Source: Beijerinckiaceae bacterium
Lineage (GTDB): Bacteria; Pseudomonadota; Alphaproteobacteria; Rhizobiales; Beijerinckiaceae
Length of the DNA stretch: 51,657 nucleotides
Direction: 5' to 3'
Assembly: GCA_019745195.1 (NCBI GenBank)
Contig: JAIETL010000079.1
Span: 1-51,657, forward strand
The translations under genes and the position numbers were made by a program. Positions 26,251-34,695 of this stretch are shown in pieces. The notes under the pieces are model-generated. The model did not search any database and had not been told where the DNA came from. It saw only the letters and a program-made list of their open reading frames with translations. The number at the start of each line of letters is the position of its first letter. Within the stretch, counting starts at the first letter, position 1.

Positions 26251-26577
26251 GTGATCACCCCTGCTTTTGCCCAAGGCGCCGGCGGCGGCTCCACCGACGT
26301 CCTGATGTCGCTGGTCCCCTTCGTGCTGATCTTCGTGATCATGTGGTTCCTGATCATCCGCCCGCAGCAGAAGCGCGTGAAGGCGCATCAGGAGATGATC
26401 AAGAACGTCCGGCGCGGCGACACGGTGGTCACCGCCGGCGGCATCATCGCCAAGGTGACCAAGGTCAGCGACGACGCCGAGCTGGAGGCCGAGATCGCCG
26501 AAGGCGTCAAGGTCAAGCTCGTGAAGGGCATGATCACGGACGTCCGCGCCAAGGGCGAGCCCGTCAAGACCGCATGA
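26251..26577 (+). CDS. yajC: Preprotein translocase subunit YajC
   Basis: Small single-pass inner-membrane partner of SecDF in protein export. The 108 residues have a short Ala/Gly-rich periplasmic start, one hydrophobic helix (LMSLVPFVLIFVIMWFLII) and the diagnostic RPQQKRVKAHQEM, RRGDTVVTAGGIIAKV. GTG start at 26251 with AAGGAG eight bases upstream. secD and secF follow. Confidence 0.97.
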   Translation: MITPAFAQGAGGGSTDVLMSLVPFVLIFVIMWFLIIRPQQKRVKAHQEMIKNVRRGDTVVTAGGIIAKVTKVSDDAELEAEIAEGVKVKLVKGMITDVRAKGEPVKTA

Positions 26578-26631
26578 TCGTCCCGGCCCGGAGACGGGCC
26601 GGCGCGCTGTAAATCAAGGCTGTTCCCGCCA

Positions 26632-28242
26632 ATGCTTCGTTTCCAGGCCCGCAAGGTCATCGTCGTCCTTCTCGTGCTGTTCTTCGGCTGCGGGCTCGCC
26701 TTCCCGAACCTGCTCTCGCCCGAGACGCGGACGGCGATCGAGCGCGGCGCGCCGTCCTGGATTCCGAAATTCCTGCTGCCGACCAAGGCGGTCGTGCTGG
26801 GTCTCGATCTGCAGGGCGGGTCGCATGTGCTGCTCGAGATCGACCGCGCCGATCTCGTGCGCAGTCAGGTGATCCAGCTTCGCGACGATTTGCGCGCCAG
26901 GCTGCGCGAGGACCGGATCTCGTTCCAGGGCGGCATCGGCGTCACGGCGCGCGGCGTTCAGGTCCGGGTGCCGGATGCCGCAGACCGCGCGAAACTCCTG
27001 CCGCGTCTTCGCGAGCTCGCCCAGCCGGTCGGCACGCTCGGCGCCTTCGGCCCCTCGGGCAACACCACGATCGAGGTTCTGGAACAGCCCGACGGGCTGA
27101 TCCAGATGAACGTCACCGAGGCCGGGGCCAATGAGCGCGTCCGCCGCGCCGTCGAGCAGGCGATGGAGGTGCTGCGCCGCCGCGTCGATGCGCTGGGCAC
27201 GACCGAGCCCAACATCCAGCGCCAGGGGCTGGATCGCATTCTGGTGCAGGTGCCGGGCCTGCAGGATCCGCAGCGGCTGAAGGAGATCCTCGGCCAGACC
27301 GCGAAGCTGCAGTTCCGCATGGTCTCCGACAACCAGGGCGGCGATGTCGACATGCTGCCCTCGCAGGACGCCGGCGGCTCGCTGGTGCCCGTCGAGCGCC
27401 GCGTCATCGTCGAGGGCGCGGACCTGATCGACGCCCAGCCGGCCTTCGATTCGCGCACCTCGCAGCCGATCGTCAATTTCCGCTTCAACATCCGCGGCGC
27501 GCAGCGCTTCGGGCAGGCGACCACCGAGAATCTCGGCCGCCCGCTCGCCATCGTACTCGACAACAGGGTGATCTCCTCGCCGGTCATCCAGTCGCCCATC
27601 ACCGGCGGCTCGGGCCAGATCTCGGGCAACTTCACCGTCGAATCGGTCAATAACCTCGCCATCCTGCTGCGCGCCGGCGCGCTGCCGGCCAAGATGACGA
27701 TCGTCGAGGAGCGCACGGTCGGCCCCGGCCTCGGCGCCGACTCGATCCAGGCCGGCAAGATCGCGACCCTGATCGCGACGGTGCTGGTGATCCTCTACAT
27801 GATCGGGACCTACGGCACCTTCGGGTTCATCGCCTCGATCGCATTGTTGGTCCATGTCTGCCTGATCTTCGGGCTGATGTCGGTGCTGGGCGCGACAATG
27901 ACCCTGCCGGGCATCGCCGGCATCGTGCTCACCATCGGCACGGCGGTCGACTCCAACGTGCTGATCTATGAGCGCATGCGCGAGGAGTCGCATCAGGGCC
28001 GCAGCCTCGTCTCGGCGCTGGAGGCGGGCTTCCAGCGGGCCTTCGCCACCATCATCGACTCCAACGTCACCATGCTGATCGCGGCCGTGGCGCTGTTCTC
28101 GCTGGGGTCCGGGCCCGTACGCGGCTTCGCGGTCGTCTTCATCCTCGGCATCCTGACCACGGTCATCACCGCCGTGACGCTGACGCGGATGCTGATCGCG
28201 CTCTGGTATCGCTGGGCCAGGCCCAAGGCGCTTCCGTTCTGA
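26632..28242 (+). CDS. secD: Protein translocase subunit SecD
   Basis: Inner-membrane component that uses the proton gradient to help pull exported proteins out of SecYEG. The 536 residues show an N-terminal helix, the D1 motif GLDLQGGSHVLLEID, a large periplasmic P1 domain (about 80-360) and a C-terminal block of five helices with IPGIAG-type LPGIAGIVLTIGTAVDSNVLIYER, given here as landmark motifs. It sits 54 bases after yajC and 28 before secF. Length is shorter than E. coli SecD (615), as is usual in alphaproteobacteria. Confidence 0.97.
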   Translation: MLRFQARKVIVVLLVLFFGCGLAFPNLLSPETRTAIERGAPSWIPKFLLPTKAVVLGLDLQGGSHVLLEIDRADLVRSQVIQLRDDLRARLREDRISFQGGIGVTARGVQVRVPDAADRAKLLPRLRELAQPVGTLGAFGPSGNTTIEVLEQPDGLIQMNVTEAGANERVRRAVEQAMEVLRRRVDALGTTEPNIQRQGLDRILVQVPGLQDPQRLKEILGQTAKLQFRMVSDNQGGDVDMLPSQDAGGSLVPVERRVIVEGADLIDAQPAFDSRTSQPIVNFRFNIRGAQRFGQATTENLGRPLAIVLDNRVISSPVIQSPITGGSGQISGNFTVESVNNLAILLRAGALPAKMTIVEERTVGPGLGADSIQAGKIATLIATVLVILYMIGTYGTFGFIASIALLVHVCLIFGLMSVLGATMTLPGIAGIVLTIGTAVDSNVLIYERMREESHQGRSLVSALEAGFQRAFATIIDSNVTMLIAAVALFSLGSGPVRGFAVVFILGILTTVITAVTLTRMLIALWYRWARPKALPF

Positions 28243-28270
28243 CGCTGCCAATCTTTCAGGAGACAAGCGC

Positions 28271-29218
28271 ATGCGTCTGCTTCGCATCGTTCCCGACAAC
28301 ACCAAGTTCAAGATCGTCAAGTGGCGACGCCTGAGCTACCCGTTCTCGGCCGCCTACTCGATTCTGGTGCTGGTGCTGTTCCTCACCGTCGGCCTCAATT
28401 TCGGCATCGACTTCCGCGGCGGCACGCTGATCGAGATGCAGTCCAAGGCCGGCCGGCCCGACATCGCCCAGATCCGCAGCGCCGCCAACGGGCTAGGCTT
28501 CGGCGAGGCCGAGGTCCAGGAATTCGGCAGCGGCGGCGAGGTCTCGATGCGCTTTGCGCTCCAGCCCGGCGGCGAGCCGGCGCAGCAGCAGGTCGTGGTC
28601 AAGGCGCGCGAGGCCTTCGCGTCGGCCTATGATTTCCGCCGCGTCGAGACCGTCGGCCCGCGCGTCTCGGGCGAACTCGTCCAGGCCGGCACGCTCGGCG
28701 TCGTCCTCGCCATCGTCGGCGTGCTGATCTATCTCTGGTTCCGCTTCGAGATGCAGCTCGCCATCGGCGCGATCGTCGGGACGCTGCACGACATCGTTCT
28801 GACGCTGGGTTTCTTCCTGATCACCCAGCTCGAATTCAACCTGACCTCGATCGCGGCGATCCTGACCATCGTCGGCTATTCGCTGAACGAAACCGTCGTG
28901 GTGTTCGACCGCACGCGCGAATTGCTGCGCCGCTACAAGACGATGTCGATCCCTGACCTGCTGGACCTCTCGATCAACTCGACGCTCTCGCGCACCGCCA
29001 TCACCTCGACCACCACTGTGCTGGCGCTCGTTGCGCTGGTGATCTTCGGCGGCACCGCGATCGAGGGCTTCGCGCTGGTGATGCTGTTTGGCGTCATCGT
29101 CTGCACCTATTCGGCGATGTTCGTCTCGACCCCCGTCTTGCTCTATCTCGACATTCGCGCCGGCCGGCTCGATCAGGCCGAGGAGAAGGCTCCCGCGGGA
29201 GCCAAGGCGAAGGCCTGA
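28271..29218 (+). CDS. secF: Protein translocase subunit SecF
   Basis: Partner of SecD, 315 residues. Features: N-terminal helix, GIDFRGGTLIEMQ, periplasmic domain, then VGYSLNETVVVFDRTRE and SRTAITSTTTVLALVAL in the C-terminal helices. AGGAGA precedes the ATG. The stop TGA is immediately followed by the GTG of the Mth938-like gene (TGAGTG), indicating coupled translation. Confidence 0.97.
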   Translation: MRLLRIVPDNTKFKIVKWRRLSYPFSAAYSILVLVLFLTVGLNFGIDFRGGTLIEMQSKAGRPDIAQIRSAANGLGFGEAEVQEFGSGGEVSMRFALQPGGEPAQQQVVVKAREAFASAYDFRRVETVGPRVSGELVQAGTLGVVLAIVGVLIYLWFRFEMQLAIGAIVGTLHDIVLTLGFFLITQLEFNLTSIAAILTIVGYSLNETVVVFDRTRELLRRYKTMSIPDLLDLSINSTLSRTAITSTTTVLALVALVIFGGTAIEGFALVMLFGVIVCTYSAMFVSTPVLLYLDIRAGRLDQAEEKAPAGAKAKA

Positions 29219-29596
29219 GTGGCCCTGTTCGACGGCTTCGTCCCCGGCCGCCACCAGCTCGACGCCTTCGGGGCAGGGGGCTTCCGCTTCGCCGGCATGA
29301 GCCATCGCGGCTCGATCCTGGCGACGCCGTCGGGCATCCGCATCTGGCCGGTGGCACGGTTCGCGCAGATCACGCCCGAGAGCCTGCAGCCCGTGCTCGA
29401 CGAGGCGGGAACGATCGACTTCCTGCTGATCGGCACCGGCGCCGACATCGCTTTCGTCCCGGCCCCGCTGCGCGAGCGCTTGCGCGAGGCCGGCATCACC
29501 ATCGAGGGCATGGCGACCGGGGCTGCGGCGCGGACCTACAACGTTCTGGTCGCCGAAGACCGCCGCGTCGCGGCCGCGCTGATCGCGGTGGATTGA
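29219..29596 (+). CDS. Mth938-like domain protein (bacterial NDUFAF3 homologue)
   Basis: A 125-residue single-domain protein. Landmarks are FRFAGMSHRGSILATPSG, DFLLIGTGADIAFVP and EGMATGAAARTYNVL, all typical of the Mth938/DUF498 family. Mitochondrial NDUFAF3, an assembly factor for respiratory complex I, belongs to this family. It begins with GTG directly after the secF stop and is followed by an NDUFAF6-like gene. A role in complex I biogenesis is therefore plausible, though bacterial function is not proven. Confidence 0.9.
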   Translation: MALFDGFVPGRHQLDAFGAGGFRFAGMSHRGSILATPSGIRIWPVARFAQITPESLQPVLDEAGTIDFLLIGTGADIAFVPAPLRERLREAGITIEGMATGAAARTYNVLVAEDRRVAAALIAVD

Positions 29597-29709
29597 CGAC
29601 ACGCAGGCTCCTGCCGGCCATGCCGATCAGGCGTAGCCAGCGCCGCATCGCTTCGCCTAGACTGCCGCGGGGACGGGGCCGAACCGAAATCATCGCCGAA
29701 GGCGCATCG

Positions 29710-30603
29710 ATGCCGCAGACGACCGAGACCGATGACCGCCGCGTCGCCGCGCCGCTCGCGCTGCCCGAGGCCTACGCCCATTGCGCGACGCTGATCCGCG
29801 AGCATGACCACGACCGCTGGATCGCCACGCTCTACGCGCCCGAATCGCAGCGCCCGGCGCTGTTTGCGCTCTACGCCTTCAGCCACGAGATCGCCCGCAT
29901 CCGCGCGCTGGTCAGCGAACCGCTGCCCGGCGAGGTCCGCATGCAGTGGTGGCGCGATCTGCTCGAAGGGGAGGCGAAAGGCGAGCCGCAGTCCCATCCT
30001 GTCGCCGCCGCCTTGCTCGACGCGGTCGCGCGCTACCGCCTGCCGATCGCGCCGCTGACCGCGCTGATCGAGGCCCGCATCTTCGATCTCTACGACGACC
30101 CGATGCCGCGCCTCTCCGATCTCGAAGGCTATGCCGGCGAAACCGCGAGCGCGCTGATCCGCCTCGCCTGCCTGGTGCTCGCCAATGGCCGCGACCCCGG
30201 GGGGGCGGCCGCCTGCGGCCATGCCGGCGTCGCCTATGCGCTGACAGGGCTGATGCGCGCCTTTCCATGGCATTCGGCCGCCGGACAGGTCTACATCCCG
30301 GCCGATATTCTCGCCCGCAACGGCGTCACCCGCGACGACATCGTGCGCGGGCGTGGTGGGCCGGGCGTGCATTACTCGCTGAAGGAACTGCGCGAGATCG
30401 CCCGCGCGCATCTGAAGAAGTTGCGCGGCCTGCGCGAAACCGTGCCGCCGGCCGTCGCGCCGGCCTTTCTGCCCGTGGCGCTGGTCGAACCCTATCTGCA
30501 CGCGATGGAGCGGCCGGGCTACGATCCCTACCGCACCATCATCGCCTTGCCGCCCTGGCGGCGGCAATGGACGATCTGGCGCGCGGCGCGGGCGGCGCGC
30601 TGA
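29710..30603 (+). CDS. Squalene/phytoene synthase-fold protein resembling NDUFAF6
   Basis: A 297-residue protein of the isoprenoid synthase fold that will often be labelled phytoene or squalene synthase. The first Asp-rich metal motif of true synthases is absent: the equivalent place reads SHEIARIR (58-65). The pattern VRMQWWRDLLEG, FPWHSAAGQVYIPADIL and VPPAVAPAFLPVALVEPYL matches mitochondrial NDUFAF6, a complex I assembly factor. I chose ATG 29710; 113 bases separate it from the Mth938-like gene. Catalysis of prenyl condensation is unlikely. Confidence 0.88.
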   Translation: MPQTTETDDRRVAAPLALPEAYAHCATLIREHDHDRWIATLYAPESQRPALFALYAFSHEIARIRALVSEPLPGEVRMQWWRDLLEGEAKGEPQSHPVAAALLDAVARYRLPIAPLTALIEARIFDLYDDPMPRLSDLEGYAGETASALIRLACLVLANGRDPGGAAACGHAGVAYALTGLMRAFPWHSAAGQVYIPADILARNGVTRDDIVRGRGGPGVHYSLKELREIARAHLKKLRGLRETVPPAVAPAFLPVALVEPYLHAMERPGYDPYRTIIALPPWRRQWTIWRAARAAR

Positions 30604-30612
30604 AGCGCTGCC

Positions 30613-31392
30613 TCAATCGGTCGCCCGGCCCCGGCCGATCACGGGGAACTGCTCGACCTCGTAGATCTGCCCGTTCACCGGCTGGCTGTCCTCCGAGAGC
30701 CAGAAGGCGGTATGCGCCGCGACCTCCTCGGGCTGCATGATCCGCCCGGTCGGCGCGAACTCGACTGGAACCTGTGTCTCCCAGCCCGGCTTCTTGCCCT
30801 CGCTCTGCTGCGTCGCATCCTCGTTGGCGGTAAACGTCCAGCCGACATTGAGCTGGTTCACGAAGATGCGCTCCGGCCCCAGCGTGTTGGCGAGGTTGCG
30901 CGTCATCGTCATCAGCGCGCCCTTCGACATCGAATAGACAGTGAGGTTAGACTGGCCGCACCAGGCGTTGAGCGAGCCGACGGTCACGATCGACCCGCCC
31001 GATTTCTGCAGGCGGAAGGCGCGGATGGCGGCCTCCGCGCAGAGCAGGGGCGCGCGGGTGTTGATCGCGAAGATATGGTCGAAGAAGGCCGCCGTGGTCT
31101 CCCCGATCACGCCGCGGGGATAGATACCGGCATTGTTGACCAGCCCGTCGATGCGGCCGAAGGCCTGCACCGTGGCGTCGACGATCATTTGCGCGGTCGC
31201 GGGCTCGATCAGGTCGCCGGTCGTGCCCGCGCAGCCGCCGCCGAGCATGCGGCAGGCGCTCTCGACCTCGCCGGCGTCGCGGCCGTGGATCATCACCTTC
31301 GCGCCCTCGGCGATCAGGCGCTGCGCCATGGCGTAGCCGATGCCGGCGCTGGAGCCGGTGACGAGAATGGCCTTAGCCGCAAGTCCGCGCAT
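30613..31392 (-). CDS. Short-chain dehydrogenase/reductase
   Basis: NAD(P)-dependent oxidoreductase of 259 residues with VTGSSAGIG (11-19), NNAG (87-90), Ser140, Tyr153 and Lys157 (VYSMSKG). HGRD after strand 2 suggests NADP preference. I chose the ATG at 31392 after GGGAG; the frame stays open upstream only because it reads through a family C repeat. It is convergent with the NDUFAF6-like gene with nine bases between. Substrate unknown. Confidence 0.9.
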   Translation of the reverse strand: MRGLAAKAILVTGSSAGIGYAMAQRLIAEGAKVMIHGRDAGEVESACRMLGGGCAGTTGDLIEPATAQMIVDATVQAFGRIDGLVNNAGIYPRGVIGETTAAFFDHIFAINTRAPLLCAEAAIRAFRLQKSGGSIVTVGSLNAWCGQSNLTVYSMSKGALMTMTRNLANTLGPERIFVNQLNVGWTFTANEDATQQSEGKKPGWETQVPVEFAPTGRIMQPEEVAAHTAFWLSEDSQPVNGQIYEVEQFPVIGRGRATD

Positions 31393-31462
31393 GGGTGTCT
31401 CCCTTTCGATCGGGCCTTCAATAGCTCGCGTGACCGCTTCCGTCATCCGGAGCCGGTCCTCT

Positions 31463-31540
31463 CCGTCTTTGCGAGCGAAGCGAAGCAATCCAGCGTCTCG
31501 TGCAAACGCCCGGATTGCTTCGCTTCGCTCGCAAAGACGG
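31463..31540. repeat. Intergenic hairpin repeat, family C, copy 4
   Basis: Arms CCGTCTTTGCGAGCGAAGCG / CGCTTCGCTCGCAAAGACGG in the divergent gap between the SDR and DUF1489 genes, so any promoter here must coexist with it. Confidence 0.85.
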
Positions 31541-31606
31541 TAGGGGCCTGTGGAGAAACGCCTCGGGCGCTGGTCGGCTCGCCCGCGCCGCTCTAGCTTG
31601 CGCACC

Positions 31607-32044
31607 ATGCCGCTTCACCTGCTCAAACTCTGCGTCGGATCCGACTCGATCGCCGATCTCGAAGAGTGGATCGAGGAGAACATGCTGCTGCGCCGGCGCA
31701 TGGGCCGTCCGGAGGAGCAGGCGCACACCACCCGGATGGTGCCCAAGCGCCTCGACGAACTGATGGATGGCGGCTCGCTCTACTGGGTGATCAAGGGCCA
31801 GGTTTCGGCGCGGCAGGCGCTGCTGGCGGTGCGCCCCTTCACCGACTCGGACGGCATCGGCCGCTGTCATCTCGTTCTGGAACCGGTGGTGGTTCCGGTC
31901 GCGCCGCGCCCGTGCCGGCCCTTCCAGGGCTGGCGTTATCTGGCGGACAAGGACAAGCCGGCCGATCTCGGCGCGCGCGGCGAGGATTTCGCGGCAATGC
32001 CGGAGGCGCTGCGGCGGGAGCTGGCGGAACTGGGGTTGTTGTAG
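31607..32044 (+). CDS. DUF1489-family protein
   Basis: A 145-residue protein found widely in alphaproteobacteria and without known function. Family landmarks are LHLLKLCVG at the start, HTTRMVPKR and GGSLYWVIKG, then FQGWRYL. No signal peptide or membrane helix is visible, so it should be cytoplasmic. I chose ATG 31607. Neighbours give no functional hint. Confidence 0.85.
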   Translation: MPLHLLKLCVGSDSIADLEEWIEENMLLRRRMGRPEEQAHTTRMVPKRLDELMDGGSLYWVIKGQVSARQALLAVRPFTDSDGIGRCHLVLEPVVVPVAPRPCRPFQGWRYLADKDKPADLGARGEDFAAMPEALRRELAELGLL

Positions 32045-32055
32045 CGACGACGCGC

Positions 32056-32097
32056 TGTCATTCCGGGTTCTTCGCTGCGCGAAGCCCCGGAATGACA
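32056..32097. repeat. Short intergenic hairpin, family E relative
   Basis: CTGTCATTCCGGG / CCCCGGAATGACA around TTCGCTGCGCGAA. It lies between convergent genes and looks like a reduced copy of the element at 12117-12243. Confidence 0.75.
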
Positions 32098-32116
32098 AAC
32101 GGCAGGTGACGCCGCC

Positions 32117-32965
32117 TCACACCCCGATATTGTCGATCAGCCGCGTCCCGCCGAGCCGCGCCGCGACCAGCAGCCGGATCGGCCCGTCGGCCAGCGAGGT
32201 CACGAGCGCCAGGGTGTCGGCATGGCGAGCCTCGAGATAGTCGAGCTCGAAGCCGGCCGAGATGATCTGCCCCTGCGCCTCGCCGACCGCGCGGAACAGA
32301 TCCTCGCGATTGCGGATGCGGACGGCGACCGCCTGCATCACCTCGTGCAGCAGCGGCGCGAGCGCTCGGTCCTCGGCCGACAGGTAGCGGTTGCGCGAGG
32401 ACATGGCGAGGCCGTCGGGCTCGCGGAACGTCTCCAGCGGGACGATGCGGATGCCGAGGTCGAGATCGGCCGCCATCCGCGTCACCACCTTGAGCTGCTG
32501 GTAATCCTTCTCGCCGAAGACCGCGAGATCCGCGCGGCTCTGCGTGAAGAGCTTGCAGCAAACCGTTGCTACGCCTTCGAAATGCGTCGGCCTGAAGCGG
32601 TCGTCGAGCCCGACCGCGGCGGGTCCCAGCAGCAGCACGCGGCTGGCGAAGCCCGGCGGATACATCTCCTCGACCGCCGGAAAATAGATCGCATCCGCGC
32701 CGGCCGCGATGAGCTGGGCGCGGTCGCCCTCGAAGGTGCGCGGATACTTCTTGAAGTCCTCATGCGGCGCGAACTGCGTCGGGTTGACGAAGATCGAGAC
32801 GATGACGCGCTTCGCATGGCGCTGGCCTTCGCGCACCAGCGCGATATGGCCCTCATGCAGCGCGCCCATGGTCGGCACGAGCGCGACCTTGTCGCCGGCC
32901 GCATGCCAGCCTGCGACAGCCTCGCGCATGGCGGCCACCGTCTCGAAGATTGCGATGTCGGACAT
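32117..32965 (-). CDS. panC: Pantothenate synthetase PanC
   Basis: Condenses D-pantoate with beta-alanine using ATP, the last step of vitamin B5 synthesis. The 282 residues match the family. The nucleotide motif PTMGALHEGH (31-40) and SIFVNPTQFAPHEDF, VFGEKDYQQL and SSRNRYLS are diagnostic. I chose ATG 32965; the upstream extension of the frame reads through a family A repeat. panB and panD are not in the window. Confidence 0.97.
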   Translation of the reverse strand: MSDIAIFETVAAMREAVAGWHAAGDKVALVPTMGALHEGHIALVREGQRHAKRVIVSIFVNPTQFAPHEDFKKYPRTFEGDRAQLIAAGADAIYFPAVEEMYPPGFASRVLLLGPAAVGLDDRFRPTHFEGVATVCCKLFTQSRADLAVFGEKDYQQLKVVTRMAADLDLGIRIVPLETFREPDGLAMSSRNRYLSAEDRALAPLLHEVMQAVAVRIRNREDLFRAVGEAQGQIISAGFELDYLEARHADTLALVTSLADGPIRLLVAARLGGTRLIDNIGV

Positions 32966-33000
32966 TGGATTGCCTCTTCTCTGCCCATTCTTCCTCACGG

Positions 33001-33102
33001 CCCTCATCCTGAGGAGCCGCGAAGCGGCGTCTCGAAGGATCGTCCAGTGCGGGCTGGAGGCTCCTTCGAGACGAAGCCTGCGGCTTCTCCTCAGGATGAG
33101 GG
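33001..33102. repeat. Intergenic hairpin repeat, family A, copy 3
   Basis: Same arms as the copy at 1446, in the divergent gap between panC and the vWA-domain gene. Confidence 0.85.
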
Positions 33103-33169
33103 TCGAGGGTGAACGACGCCTTGCGAGGGACGGGTAGCAAATGCGCAGGGAACCGCCAATATCAGGCGC

Positions 33170-33910
33170 ATGAGCGAAAAGACTGACAGGACATTGCAAA
33201 AGGCGGCCGGTACCGGCGTCGCGGGCGCATCCGCACCGGGCGAGATCGACCGCTTCCTCGGCGCGGCGAAACAGTTGGCTCCGCTGGCGACGGGGCAGGC
33301 GGGGCGGCTGATCTTCGCGCTCGACGCGACGATGAGCCGCCAGCCGACCTGGGACCTCGCCTGTTCGTTGCAGGCGAAAATGTTCGAGGTCGCGGCCGGG
33401 ACAGGCGGGCTTGCCGTGCAGCTCGTCTATTTCCGCGGGCTGATGGAGTGCCGCGCCTCGGGCTGGATCGGCGAGCCGCAGCGCCTCAACGGTCTCATGC
33501 GCAGGATCGCCTGCGAGGGCGGGCAGACGCAGATCCACCGCGTGCTGAAGCATATCCGCGACGAGGCGAAGGCCGTGCCGGTGCGCGCCTTCGTCTTCGT
33601 CGGCGATGCGATGGAGGAGGATGTCGATGCCCTCGCGGCGCTTTCCGGCGAACTCGGCCTGCGCGGCATTCGCGGCTTCCTGTTCCAGGAGGGGCGTGAA
33701 CCCGCCGCCAGCGCGGCCTTCGCGACCATGGCGCGGCTGACCGGCGGCGCGCATGCGCGCTTCGACGTGAATGCGCCCGGATCGCTGCTCGATCTGCTGC
33801 GCGGTGCGGCGGCCTATGCCAGCGGCGGGCGCGCGGCGCTGGAAAAGCTCACCGGGTCGAGCCCGGCGGTGAAGGGCCTGCTGACCGCAATGGATGGAGG
33901 CCGCCGGTGA
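33170..33910 (+). CDS. vWA-like domain protein
   Basis: A 246-residue protein with a von Willebrand A-like fold. The metal-ion site appears as D-A-T-M-S (52-56, DxTxS in place of DxSxS), after strand LIFALD. Later strands AVQLVYFRG and VRAFVFVGDAMEED fit the fold. No signal peptide. Its stop overlaps the GTG of the next gene, a membrane-anchored DnaJ-domain protein, so the two probably work together. Function not known. Confidence 0.75.
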   Translation: MSEKTDRTLQKAAGTGVAGASAPGEIDRFLGAAKQLAPLATGQAGRLIFALDATMSRQPTWDLACSLQAKMFEVAAGTGGLAVQLVYFRGLMECRASGWIGEPQRLNGLMRRIACEGGQTQIHRVLKHIRDEAKAVPVRAFVFVGDAMEEDVDALAALSGELGLRGIRGFLFQEGREPAASAAFATMARLTGGAHARFDVNAPGSLLDLLRGAAAYASGGRAALEKLTGSSPAVKGLLTAMDGGRR

Positions 33911-34623
33911 CGCTGCTCTATGGCCTCGCCGTCCTGATCCTGCTCTGGTGGCTGTCGAAGCTCTTCACCGGCGTCAACCCGAAGCTGATGGCCAAGGCGC
34001 TGAAGACTGGAGGGGGCGTGGTTTCGCTCGGCGTCGCGGCGCTGCTGATGATGCGCGGCCGGCTCGACATGGCGGTCTTCGTCGGCGGCATCGGCGCGTG
34101 GCTGCTCGGCTGGAGCGCCTATGGGCCGGGCGGGATGCGTTTTCCCTGGGGCGGGCCGGATGCTGCGGAGACGCCGGGCCAGCGCTCGCAGGTCAAATCG
34201 GCGCTGCTGGCGATGGAACTCGACCATGACAGCGGCGGCATGACCGGAAAGGTCGTCGCGGGCTCCTTCGCCGGGCGCGATCTCGACACGCTCGGCCCGC
34301 AGGAACTCGCCGCGCTGATGCGCGAGTGCCTGTCCGGCGACCCCGACGGCGCGCGCCTGCTAGAGGCTTATCTCGACCGCCGGACGCCCGGATGGCGTGA
34401 ACACGCTCAGGGAAATTTCGACGCGGGGCAGGGCCGCGCGGCGGGCGCGGGTGCGATGTCGCAGCAGGAGGCCTACGAGATCCTGGGGCTTCAGCCGGGG
34501 GCGGGCGAGGAGGCGATCCGCGAGGCCCATCGGAGCCTGATGAAGCGCATCCATCCGGACGCCGGCGGATCGAGCGGGCTTGCCGCCCGCGTCAACCAGG
34601 CCAAAGACGCCCTGCTGAAGTGA
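33907..34623 (+). CDS. Membrane-anchored DnaJ-domain protein (TIM14/Pam18-like)
   Basis: A 238-residue protein with one or two N-terminal helices (LLYGLAVLILLWWL; VVSLGVAALLMM), a middle region with LDTLGPQELAALMRE, and a C-terminal J domain (187-238) with the HPD motif at 216-218. This layout resembles mitochondrial TIM14/Pam18, which stimulates Hsp70 at the import channel; the bacterial role is unknown. The gene starts with GTG inside a 4-base overlap with the vWA gene. No DnaK gene is nearby. Confidence 0.88.
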   Translation: MTLLYGLAVLILLWWLSKLFTGVNPKLMAKALKTGGGVVSLGVAALLMMRGRLDMAVFVGGIGAWLLGWSAYGPGGMRFPWGGPDAAETPGQRSQVKSALLAMELDHDSGGMTGKVVAGSFAGRDLDTLGPQELAALMRECLSGDPDGARLLEAYLDRRTPGWREHAQGNFDAGQGRAAGAGAMSQQEAYEILGLQPGAGEEAIREAHRSLMKRIHPDAGGSSGLAARVNQAKDALLK

Positions 34624-34695
34624 GGCCGGGTTGGCGGTCTGGACGAGGGACTGGGTGTTCGTCTGGAGCGTCATGATGGCGGTCCTCCTTGTCCG

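Noticed and set aside
29710..30603. Phytoene/squalene synthase and a hopanoid or carotenoid pathway
   Set aside because: The first Asp-rich catalytic motif is missing, no other terpenoid genes are near, and the motifs match NDUFAF6.
32117..33754. 545-residue PanC with N-terminal extension
   Set aside because: PanC is full length from 32965; the extension reads through a family A repeat and antisense to the vWA gene.
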